Assembly (NCBI GenBank): GCA_040905475.1
Contig: JBBDRM010000065.1
Coordinates: forward strand, 1-36,737
Reading direction: 5' to 3'
Length of the DNA: 36,737 bases
DNA from: Actinomycetota bacterium
Lineage (GTDB): Bacteria > Actinomycetota > AC-67
Part shown: in pieces, positions 23,234-31,303 of the stretch
Numbering within the stretch: position 1 is the first letter of the stretch
How the letters are laid out: each line of letters opens with the position of its first letter
Made by a program: the position numbers and the translations under genes
The notes under the pieces: model-generated
Told to the model about the DNA's origin: nothing
What the model saw: only the letters and a program-made list of their open reading frames with translations
Databases searched by the model: none

Positions 23234-25209
23234 CAGTCGCTCCTCACTCCGAATACGACCGGTGTGAGCGGCAGATCGAAGAGTTTGTCCATGATCCGGC
23301 GCACGACCGGCCCGGACACCTGGCTACCGAATCCCGCTTGCTCGACGACCGAGACCACGACGTAGCGCGGCTTGTTCGCCGGCGCATACGCCGCGAACCA
23401 TGAGAACGGCTGCTTGCCGGCGATCTCGGCGGATCCCGTCTTCGCGGCGACCGAGATCTCATCGAGCGGCCAGCCGCGGAACGGGAACACCGCGGTCCCC
23501 CGCAACGTGACCTGCTCGAGCGCGCGCTGGATGTAGTTCAAGTTGTCCGCGTCGATCTTCACGCGCGAGAGGACTTGTGGCTTGATCTCTTCTTCCACAG
23601 TGCCGTCGGCGGCCTTCACGGTTAAGCCCACGTGCGGGCGCAGCACCTTGCCGCCGTTGGCGATCGCGGCGTATCCGACCGCCATCTGGAGCGGCGTGGC
23701 GATGACGTCGCCCTGGCCGATCGACATGTTGACGGCGTCACCGCCTCGCCATAGGTAGCCCCGCTCGCAGAGGTCCTCGTACACGACGTCCCCGGTCTTG
23801 TTGAACCGGTCGCACCACCGCACCTTGTTGAGGTCGTAGATCTGCCGGCGGTAGTCGCGACCCGGGACGCGACCGTCCTCCTCATTCGGGAGGTCGATCT
23901 TGGTCACGGCGCCCAGCCCGAAGCGGCGCGTCCAATCCTGCATGACCTCGTAGACCTTCTTGCCGGCGAGCTCGTTGGCGCGTTCCTTGCCCCACCAGTT
24001 GGCGGCCAGCCGGTAGAAGACGGTGTCGCAGGACACGACGAGCGCCTGGGCCAGCGAGATATTGCCGCTCCCTCCCGTCCAGTTGTTGAACACGCGGTTG
24101 CCGAACTCGAACGACGAGGTGCACGGCAGTGTCGAGCTCGGCGACATCACCCCCGACTCGAGCGCCGCAGCCGCCATGAAAGGCTTGAACGTCGACCCGG
24201 GCGGATACGCGGACTGCATCGCGCGGTTCAGCAGCGGGAAGCTGTTCTTCGGGTCGTTCAGCGCGGCGAAGTAGTCGGACGAGACGCCCCCGACGAACCG
24301 GCGAGGGTCGAACGTCGGGTAGCTCGCCATCGCAACGACTTCACCCGTCTGCGCGTCGAGCACGACAACCCCGCCGGCCGGTGCCAGGAAGCTCTCGCCC
24401 GTTTCGGCGAAGGTTCGGCCGCGGGCGCGCTGGATCCCGAGATAGAGCGCCTCCTCGGCGACCTCCTGCACCTCGGCGTCGAGGGACAGCATCACGTCGT
24501 GTCCGGGCACCGCTTCTTGAGCGCCGAGCGATCGCAGCACGATCCCGCTCGAGTTCACCTCGAGCTTGTCGATGCCGGGCTGTCCCCGGAGCCAATCCTC
24601 GTAGGTCCGCTCGACGCCGGTGCGCCCGATCGAGTCGCCGAGCCGGTATCCCTTGTCGCGGAGTCGATCCAGCTCCGACTCGGTCGTCTCGCCGACGTAC
24701 CCGAGGACGTGCGCGGCGAGGTTGCCTTTGGGGTAGGCCCGGACCGGCAGGACGAGCGTCTCGGCGCCCGGGTAACGCTCGGCGTGTTCGCGGATCTCGA
24801 AGATCACCGGCTCGGCAACGTCGGTGGCGATGATCGCCGGACGGTAAGGAGACACGCGCTTGTCGTTCAGGCGCGCGTTGATGTCCTTCGCCTTGATCTT
24901 GAGAAGCTTCGCCAGCCGGCCGACGACGAGGCTGCGCAGCTTCGGGTCGCGGAGGTCGTCGCGCCGCAACCCCACGGCGAGTGAGGGACGGTCCTTCACC
25001 AACTCGACGCCGTTGCGATCGAGGATCCGGCCGCGCGGCGCCTCGAGCCACACGAGACGAACGGAGTTGTTGACCGCCGCCTCCGCGTACTGCTCGCCGG
25101 TCAGGACCTGGAGGAACCACAACCGCGATACCAGGACGCTCATCATCGCGAGCACAACGATCCCGAGGATCGCCGCGCGGAACCGAACCCGTTCGTCGCC
25201 GGAGATCAT
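23233..25209 (-). CDS. mrdA: Penicillin-binding protein 2 (elongasome transpeptidase)
   Basis: A 658-residue class B PBP that cross-links peptidoglycan together with RodA. One N-terminal membrane anchor (AAILGIVVLAMMSVLVSRLW) is followed by the pedestal with the RGRILDRNG motif and the transpeptidase domain. Active-site motifs are S339-T-F-K342 (PPGSTFKPF), S393-C-D and K590-T-G (AAKTGSAEI); the second motif has Asp instead of the more usual Asn. A Trp/Cys-rich insert (residues about 435-490, EEDGRVPGRDYRRQ ... RWCDRF) lies between motifs 2 and 3, containing two Cys that may pair. The start ATG 25209 overlaps the mreD stop (ATGA) and has GAGGG upstream; a longer start in mreD is unlikely. Confidence 0.95.
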   Translation of the reverse strand: MISGDERVRFRAAILGIVVLAMMSVLVSRLWFLQVLTGEQYAEAAVNNSVRLVWLEAPRGRILDRNGVELVKDRPSLAVGLRRDDLRDPKLRSLVVGRLAKLLKIKAKDINARLNDKRVSPYRPAIIATDVAEPVIFEIREHAERYPGAETLVLPVRAYPKGNLAAHVLGYVGETTESELDRLRDKGYRLGDSIGRTGVERTYEDWLRGQPGIDKLEVNSSGIVLRSLGAQEAVPGHDVMLSLDAEVQEVAEEALYLGIQRARGRTFAETGESFLAPAGGVVVLDAQTGEVVAMASYPTFDPRRFVGGVSSDYFAALNDPKNSFPLLNRAMQSAYPPGSTFKPFMAAAALESGVMSPSSTLPCTSSFEFGNRVFNNWTGGSGNISLAQALVVSCDTVFYRLAANWWGKERANELAGKKVYEVMQDWTRRFGLGAVTKIDLPNEEDGRVPGRDYRRQIYDLNKVRWCDRFNKTGDVVYEDLCERGYLWRGGDAVNMSIGQGDVIATPLQMAVGYAAIANGGKVLRPHVGLTVKAADGTVEEEIKPQVLSRVKIDADNLNYIQRALEQVTLRGTAVFPFRGWPLDEISVAAKTGSAEIAGKQPFSWFAAYAPANKPRYVVVSVVEQAGFGSQVSGPVVRRIMDKLFDLPLTPVVFGVRSD

Positions 25210-25715
25210 CGGAGGACCCTCGCCGGCCGGAGCCGCGCGGCAAGCGCGCGGACGAGCGGATAAAGGAACGGGGTGAGCAAGGCGTTGTAGCAAGCGCCGA
25301 AGACCGCGGTGACGAGGAGCGTGCGGCCGCCGACGGCCTCCTGACCGAGAAGGAGCGCGACGGCGCCGTAAAGCATCAGGCCGCCGAGCGTCGCGGCGAA
25401 CTCCATCGTGACCGGCAGCCAGGTCGACGGAGCCTGCAACTGAGCGCGGATCGCTCCGACGGCGTACCCGACGACCGTGTATGCGAGCGCGGTCAGGCCT
25501 GCCGGCAAACCCGTCATCAGATCGGTCAGCAATCCTCCGGCGAACCCGAACCCGGCGGCGAGCGCCGGGCCTTCGCCGAGCGCGAGGGCCACGGTGAAAA
25601 GCAGCAGAAGCGGCGGCTTGGCGCCGAGCAGTGTGGCCTCGCCGAGCACGGACGTCTCGAGCAAGAGCCCGGTGAGGAGCAATACCGAAAGGAGCAGCGT
25701 CCGCTTCCAGATCAC
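25206..25715 (-). CDS. mreD: Rod shape-determining protein MreD
   Basis: A 169-residue, highly hydrophobic protein with about five membrane helices, as expected for MreD, which couples MreC to the wall-synthesis enzymes. Sequence similarity among MreD proteins is low, so the call rests on size, topology (start LLLSVLLLTGLLLETSVLG, then LALGEGPALAAGFGFAGGLL) and position between mreC and mrdA. GTG 25715 overlaps the mreC stop (GTGA) and the TGA overlaps the mrdA start, giving coupled translation on both sides. The frame stays open upstream through mreC, but that part is a shadow. Confidence 0.9.
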   Translation of the reverse strand: MIWKRTLLLSVLLLTGLLLETSVLGEATLLGAKPPLLLLFTVALALGEGPALAAGFGFAGGLLTDLMTGLPAGLTALAYTVVGYAVGAIRAQLQAPSTWLPVTMEFAATLGGLMLYGAVALLLGQEAVGGRTLLVTAVFGACYNALLTPFLYPLVRALAARLRPARVLR

Positions 25716-26551
25716 TTGGCGGCCTCCTGCCCGACGACGATCAGCAGGAAGTCCAGGCTCGAGAAGTCGACGAACGTCGTCACGAACGCGCGACGAGCGA
25801 GCGCGTTCCCTCGCGGCTGGATGCGCGTGACGGTCCCGATCGGGATCCCGGGCGGGTAGACGCCACCTTCGTAGCCGCTGGTGACGACCTCGTCCCCGAT
25901 CGTCACGGCGGCCTCGGCATCGAACAGATCGAAGCGCAGCTCGTCCCCTCCGGTGCCCTCGGCGACGCCGGTCTCGCCGTTCGATGCGAGTCGTGACGCG
26001 ACGGCGCTCGACGGGTCGACGAGCAGCAGAACGCGCGCGGTTCGCTGCGACACCTGCACGACGCGGCCGACCAGCCCGGCACCGGCGACGACCGGCATGT
26101 CCTTGCGGACGCCGTTGGCCGTGCCGCGGTCGATGAACACGGTGTGCTCGAAGTTGGATGGACCGACGCCGGTGACACGTGCGGTCACCGTTTTGAGATT
26201 GAGCCGGTCGGACAGACCGAGCAGCTTGCGCAGCTGCTCGTTCTCGCGGGCGATGTCGGTGACCTGGCGCTCGCGCTGCCGGAGCTGAGCGTTCTGCTCT
26301 TGCAGTTGGCGGATCTGCTCCTTCAGGGTGCCGACCTGGGTGAAGCCCGAGAAGAAGTCGCCGATCGGGCGCACCAGGCGGGAGAGGCCGTCCTGGAGTG
26401 GCCCAACGACCGTCATGATCCCCCGGCCGACCACGTCCAGTGGGCCGTCCCCTTTGGACCGGAAATCGATGGTGACCAGCACTAATGCGGCGGTCAAGAG
26501 CAGCACGACGAGCAGCCGCGCTCGGCGGGTGCGGTCGAAGATCCTCATCAT
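25712..26551 (-). CDS. mreC: Rod shape-determining protein MreC
   Basis: A 279-residue MreC: short cytoplasmic N-terminus, one membrane helix (about 12-30, LLVVLLLTAALVLVTI), a coiled coil (about 75-110, LKEQIRQLQEQNAQLRQRER) and the double beta-barrel domain (ARVTGVGPSNFEHTVFIDRG, GLVGRVVQV, GDEVVTSGYEGGVYPPGIPIG). It forms the extracytoplasmic scaffold that activates PBP2/RodA. ATG 26551 (with a second in-frame ATG at 26548) has only a weak ribosome binding site; a strong AAGGAGG lies about 70 nt upstream in the leader. The stop overlaps the mreD start. Confidence 0.95.
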   Translation of the reverse strand: MMRIFDRTRRARLLVVLLLTAALVLVTIDFRSKGDGPLDVVGRGIMTVVGPLQDGLSRLVRPIGDFFSGFTQVGTLKEQIRQLQEQNAQLRQRERQVTDIARENEQLRKLLGLSDRLNLKTVTARVTGVGPSNFEHTVFIDRGTANGVRKDMPVVAGAGLVGRVVQVSQRTARVLLLVDPSSAVASRLASNGETGVAEGTGGDELRFDLFDAEAAVTIGDEVVTSGYEGGVYPPGIPIGTVTRIQPRGNALARRAFVTTFVDFSSLDFLLIVVGQEAAK

Positions 26552-26674
26552 CGGCAGGGTGCCGCATCCCCCGAGCCGCGCGGCGCGCGAGCCCGGGCGG
26601 GGAACGGCGTCCCCAAAACCTCCTTCCCGCCGGTCAGCGCGGCCCGCGCACGACCGACGTCGCTACAACGTCTT
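26552..26674 (-). promoter_or_regulatory. mreB-mreC intergenic leader with stranded Shine-Dalgarno
   Basis: This 123-nt gap is the largest in the mre cluster, where all other junctions overlap. It carries a perfect AAGGAGG (minus strand, 26625-26619) far from the mreC start, just before a 22-codon TTG frame (26616 down to 26548) whose TGA overlaps the mreC ATG, and short GC-rich dyads (for example GGGGA-CGCCGT-TCCCC). It could lower MreC synthesis relative to MreB through coupling or structure. Confidence 0.3.
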
Positions 26675-27709
<1,035 letters not shown>

Positions 27710-27768
27710 AGCGAGTCCGGTTGTCGACAGCGATCCGTTCGCGACCGACCCGGCGACGGTCGGGCGCA

Positions 27769-27796
27769 ATCCTATCATCGGGTCCGAGGTGGACAA
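27769..27796 (-). promoter_or_regulatory. Candidate mreB promoter
   Basis: On the minus strand TTGTCC (27796-27791) and TAGGAT (27774-27769) are separated by 16 nt. The predicted start near 27762 gives a leader of about 50 nt before ATG 27709. The region is the divergent gap with the amidase gene. Confidence 0.4.
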
Positions 27797-27849
27797 AAAG
27801 CCTGCTCATGGACGAGACTGCCCCGTCCGCCCTACTGCTGAGGACGATG

Positions 27850-28842
27850 ATGGCGTCGCAACGTCTCTCCGCCCGCCGGGCGCCCGGCGCCGTCGCGCTG
27901 GCGCTCATCGCGTTCGCCGTCGCTCTGGCGGCCGGATCTCCCGCCGATGCCGCCCACCGCGTCCGCGAAAAGCAGATAAACCTCGACATCGCCCGCCGGG
28001 TTCAGACGCGCCTCGCTGCGGCCGGGATCCCCGTCGTCATGACCCGCACCACCGACCGGACGATGTCGCTCGGGTCCCGGACGGCGATCGCCAACGCCCG
28101 CCGGGTGGACGTTTTCGTGTCGATCCACAACAACGCCTCGCGGAGCCGGTCGGCCGGAGGCAGCGAGGTCTACCACCAGATCCGCGGCGGGGCTTCCAAG
28201 GTGCTCGGCCTGGCGATCCGAAGGGAACTCGCGCAGAGCCCCGGCCTTCGCTCGACGCTGCACGCCCGGAAGGGCGATCACGGCGACTACTACTACGTGC
28301 TCCGTAACACCAAGATGCCGGCCGTGATCGTGGAGGGGGCCTACGTGTCGAACCCCCGCGAGGCGAGGCTGCTCGCGAAAGCGTCGTTCCGGCAGAAGCT
28401 CGCCGACGCGATCGCGAATGGGATCCTCGCGTACCAGCGGACGCTGACCGCCAAGCCGCTCCCCTCGATGATCACACCGACACGCGTGACGGTGGAGGCT
28501 CTGCCCTCCCCAACCGCGGTGGCGGGTGCAGCGGTCAACTCGCGGACCGTTTCGCTGTCGTGGGAGACGACGTCGCTCGCGACCGCGTACCACATCTATC
28601 GCGACGGAACGTTGATCGGAACGGTCGGCTCCGATCTGCTGAGCGCCGGACGCCTCGCGTTCACCGACGTGTGGGCCGCGCCGGGTCAGCTCTACAACTA
28701 CGAGATCGCAGCAGCGAACCGCGTCACCGATGTGGCTCTCGAGTCGGCGCCCGCGCGGCTGTCCGTGCGAACGCCGCCGATCTTCGTCGCACTCGACCCC
28801 GGCCACGGCGGCAAGGACCCCGGCGCGATCGGCAGCTACTAG
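27850..28842 (+). CDS. Secreted N-acetylmuramoyl-L-alanine amidase (Amidase_3), apparently circularly permuted, with FN3 domain
   Basis: A 330-residue exported cell-wall hydrolase that would cleave the bond between muramic acid and the peptide stem. Signal peptide 1-35 (cut near ADAA). The mature protein begins at RVREKQINLDIA, i.e. at the first helix of Amidase_3, and runs through VSIHNN and VIVEGAYVSNPREA to GILAYQ (about 195). An FN3-like domain follows (about 220-308). The protein then ends with FVALDPGHGGKDPGAIGSY, the first strand and loop of Amidase_3, which in ordinary family members precedes the REKQINL helix. All four catalytic residues are present but permuted: Glu40, His93, Glu162, His319. 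The start at 27850 has GAGGA 5 nt upstream; ATG 27847 or 27808 are alternatives. It is divergent from mreB. Confidence 0.88.
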   Translation: MASQRLSARRAPGAVALALIAFAVALAAGSPADAAHRVREKQINLDIARRVQTRLAAAGIPVVMTRTTDRTMSLGSRTAIANARRVDVFVSIHNNASRSRSAGGSEVYHQIRGGASKVLGLAIRRELAQSPGLRSTLHARKGDHGDYYYVLRNTKMPAVIVEGAYVSNPREARLLAKASFRQKLADAIANGILAYQRTLTAKPLPSMITPTRVTVEALPSPTAVAGAAVNSRTVSLSWETTSLATAYHIYRDGTLIGTVGSDLLSAGRLAFTDVWAAPGQLYNYEIAAANRVTDVALESAPARLSVRTPPIFVALDPGHGGKDPGAIGSY

Positions 28843-28849
28843 CTCCGAT

Positions 28850-29542
28850 CTATCGCTCGCCGCGGATGCTCGACCAGCCGCCGGACGCGATGATGACGTG
28901 ATCGAGGAACTCCAAGCCGAGAAGAGCCGCGCCGTCGGCGAGTCGCCGGGTGACCGCGCGATCCTCGGTCGAGGGGGTCGCTTCCCCGGACGGATGGTTG
29001 TGTGCCACCAAGACCGCGGCGACGCCCGGCTCTCGGAGCGCCGCTGCGAACACCTCGCGCGGCTCCATCGGCGCGTGCGCGATGCCGCCGATCCCAACCA
29101 CCACCTCGCGCAGGAGCCGATGCTTGCGGTCGAGCAGCAACGCGACGCAACGCTCCTGCTCGAGGTGCGCCATCCGAGGACCGAGGAGCGCCGCGGCGTC
29201 GGCGGGTCGCATGATCTGCGGACGGTCGGCGGCCAGACGCTGCGCGGCCCGGCGGCCGAGCTCCAGAGCCGCCACGATCTCTGCCGCCGTCGCGGGTCCG
29301 ATGCCGGGGATCGCGACCAGCTCGCTCGCGTGCATCCGGGGGATCGCGCCGAGCCCGCCGAGCGCGACGAGAACCCGCGAAGCGAACGCGAGCACGTCCT
29401 CGCGCGCGGTGCCGGTTCGTAGGAGCAACGCCAGGAGCTCGGCGTCGGAAAGCGCCGACGGGCCGAGCGCCGCCAGGCGTTCGCGGGGACGATCGGTCGG
29501 CGGACGTTCCGCGACCCGGACGGGCCGCGGACCCACGGTCAC
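28850..29542 (-). CDS. radC: RadC family JAB1/MPN domain protein
   Basis: A 230-residue RadC-family protein. The N-terminal helix-hairpin-helix region (LVAIPGIGPATAAEIVAALE, about 75-94) could bind DNA, and the C-terminal JAB/MPN metalloprotease-like domain has the zinc motif HNHPSGEATPSTED (His181, His183, Asp194) with the upstream Glu-containing VVVGIGG region. The historical link to recombination repair is not well supported and the molecular role is unknown. GTG 29542 overlaps the ndk stop (GTGA). It commonly neighbours mreB in bacteria, as here, although an amidase gene intervenes on the other strand. Confidence 0.93.
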   Translation of the reverse strand: MTVGPRPVRVAERPPTDRPRERLAALGPSALSDAELLALLLRTGTAREDVLAFASRVLVALGGLGAIPRMHASELVAIPGIGPATAAEIVAALELGRRAAQRLAADRPQIMRPADAAALLGPRMAHLEQERCVALLLDRKHRLLREVVVGIGGIAHAPMEPREVFAAALREPGVAAVLVAHNHPSGEATPSTEDRAVTRRLADGAALLGLEFLDHVIIASGGWSSIRGER

Positions 29543-29952
29543 CCGAGGTCTGGGAAGAAGAGCCCGAGCTCGCGCTTGGCCGACTCCGGCGAGTCGGATC
29601 CGTGCACGATGTTCTCGGTCATCTCGATCGCGAGGTCGCCGCGGATCGTGCCGAGCGCGGCTTTCTTCGGATCGGTAGCGCCCATCAGCGTGCGCACGAC
29701 CGGCACGGCCTCGTCCCCTTCGACGGCCATCGCGACCAGCGGCCCGCCGGTGATGAACGACACCAGGTCCTTGAAGAACGGCTTCTCACGATGCTCACCA
29801 TAATGCTCGCCGGCCATGTCGGAATCCATCGTCAGCATCCGCATCGCGACGATCGAGAGACCTTTCGCTTCCAGGCGGCGGATCACCTCGCCGACCAACC
29901 GGCGGCGCACCCCATCGGGTTTCACAAGGACGAGCGTTCGCTCGGTGGCCAT
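29539..29952 (-). CDS. ndk: Nucleoside diphosphate kinase
   Basis: Ndk balances nucleoside triphosphates by moving phosphate from ATP to other NDPs through a phospho-histidine. The catalytic residue is His117 in NIVHGSDSPESA; the start ERTLVLVKPDGVRR and the GPLVAMAVEG and RGDLAIEMTENIVH blocks are typical. The 137-residue length is standard. ATG 29952 has a very strong GGAGGAG site. A TATACT -10 in the 61-nt gap after folC suggests an internal promoter. The stop overlaps radC. Confidence 0.97.
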   Translation of the reverse strand: MATERTLVLVKPDGVRRRLVGEVIRRLEAKGLSIVAMRMLTMDSDMAGEHYGEHREKPFFKDLVSFITGGPLVAMAVEGDEAVPVVRTLMGATDPKKAALGTIRGDLAIEMTENIVHGSDSPESAKRELGLFFPDLG

Positions 29953-29999
29953 CAGGATCTCCTCCGTTTCGTTCGGAGCGCCTCGTCCGAGACGCGCAC

Positions 30000-30005
30000 A
30001 GTATA
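30000..30005 (-). promoter_or_regulatory. Candidate -10 for ndk
   Basis: TATACT on the minus strand lies in the folC-ndk gap, giving a predicted leader of about 41 nt that ends in the GGAGGAG site of ndk. The -35 region falls in the 3' end of folC and is poor. Confidence 0.35.
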
Positions 30006-30013
30006 GGGGCCGG

Positions 30014-31300
30014 CTAGTCGAGCCCGAGCACCATCGCTCGCGCCTCGGCCGCCACCGTGAACGACCCGGTGACGAGGATCAGATCGCCTTCCTCGGCCAG
30101 CTCGACGGCTTGGGCGACCGCCCCCTCGACGGTTGAGACGATCCGCAACTCCGCATCCAGTCGCGCCGCCTCTTTCGCGATCCGCTCCGCCGGCGCCGCG
30201 CGCGGCGAGGGTGCAGTCGTTACGATCACGACGTCGGCGATCGGAACGATCTCGTCGACCACGCCGGCCACGTCCTTGTCGTCGAGCATCCCGATCACAA
30301 GCAGGAGGCGGTCACACGCGAACGAATCCTGGACCGTGTTGGCGAGCTCGAGGGCGGCGGCGGGATTGTGCGCCCCGTCCACGATCAGCAACGGCCGGCG
30401 GCGAAGAACCTCGATGCGGCCCGGGGAGCGCATGCCCGCCAGCGCGCTGCGAACCAGCTCCTGCTCGAGCGGCCGGTCGCCGAGGAACGCCGAAACCGCG
30501 GCGAGCCCGAGAAGCACGTCGGTCGCCATCCGCTCCCCGTAGAGCGGAACGAACACCTGCTCGTAGGTGCCGCCGGCGATGCTGATGTCCAGCGCCTGTC
30601 CCCCGACGGCGTTGTCGCGGCCGTAGAGAGCGAAGTCGGTTCCGTCCACCCGCAGGATGGCGCCCATCTCGCGACAGCGCTCCTCGATGACCGCGCGCAC
30701 GTCCGCCGAGCGCTCCCCGGTGACGCAGATCGCCGCCTGCTTGATGATCCCGGCCTTCTCGCGCGCGATCTCGACCGGCGTATTTCCGAGCTCGGGATGA
30801 TCGAGCGACACCTCGGTGACGACCGCGACGCGGCCGTCGATCAGGTTCGTCGCATCCCACTCCCCTCCCATGCCGACCTCAAAGACGCCGACATCGACCG
30901 CCCGCTCGGCGAACCACTCTTGCGCCAGCATCGTGAGCGTTTCGAAGTAGGTGACCCGTTCGCCGAGCGCGTCGACCTGCGCGAGGAACGGCTCCAGGTA
31001 CGTGTAGGTCTGCGCGAACTCTTCTTCGGAGATCGGCGCGCCGTCGAAGGTCATCCGCTCGCGCACGTCATGGAGGTGCGGTGAGGTGAACGTTCCAACC
31101 TTGAGGCCGGCGCCGCGCAGCAGCTCGGTCGCGACCCACGCCGTCGTCGTCTTGCCGTTGGTGCCGGTGATATGGATCGAGGGATACGTGCGCTGCGGAT
31201 GATCGAGCAACTCCGACAGCGCGCGCATCCGATCGAGGTCGGGCACCATCCGCGTCGGGATGCGCTCGTCGAGCGCGCGGAGCGCTTCAGCGTAGTTCAC
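30014..31300 (-). CDS. folC: Folylpolyglutamate / dihydrofolate synthase
   Basis: FolC adds glutamate to dihydropteroate and to folates, using ATP, in the cytoplasm. The 428-residue Mur-ligase-type protein has the P-loop ITGTNGKTTTAW (P-loop proper 46-52), TFTSPHLHDVRERM, EVGMGGEWDATN, SLDHPELGNTPVEIAREKAG and, in the C-terminal domain, LLIVDGAHNPAAA. Length is normal. GTG 31300 follows the valS stop by 3 nt, so folC is translated from the valS transcript and would share the attenuation control upstream of valS. Confidence 0.96.
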   Translation of the reverse strand: MNYAEALRALDERIPTRMVPDLDRMRALSELLDHPQRTYPSIHITGTNGKTTTAWVATELLRGAGLKVGTFTSPHLHDVRERMTFDGAPISEEEFAQTYTYLEPFLAQVDALGERVTYFETLTMLAQEWFAERAVDVGVFEVGMGGEWDATNLIDGRVAVVTEVSLDHPELGNTPVEIAREKAGIIKQAAICVTGERSADVRAVIEERCREMGAILRVDGTDFALYGRDNAVGGQALDISIAGGTYEQVFVPLYGERMATDVLLGLAAVSAFLGDRPLEQELVRSALAGMRSPGRIEVLRRRPLLIVDGAHNPAAALELANTVQDSFACDRLLLVIGMLDDKDVAGVVDEIVPIADVVIVTTAPSPRAAPAERIAKEAARLDAELRIVSTVEGAVAQAVELAEEGDLILVTGSFTVAAEARAMVLGLD

Positions 31301-31303
31301 GGC

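Noticed and set aside
25716-26567. Long frame joined to mreD (453 codons)
   Set aside because: The first two thirds are an out-of-frame reading of mreC; mreD proper begins at GTG 25715.
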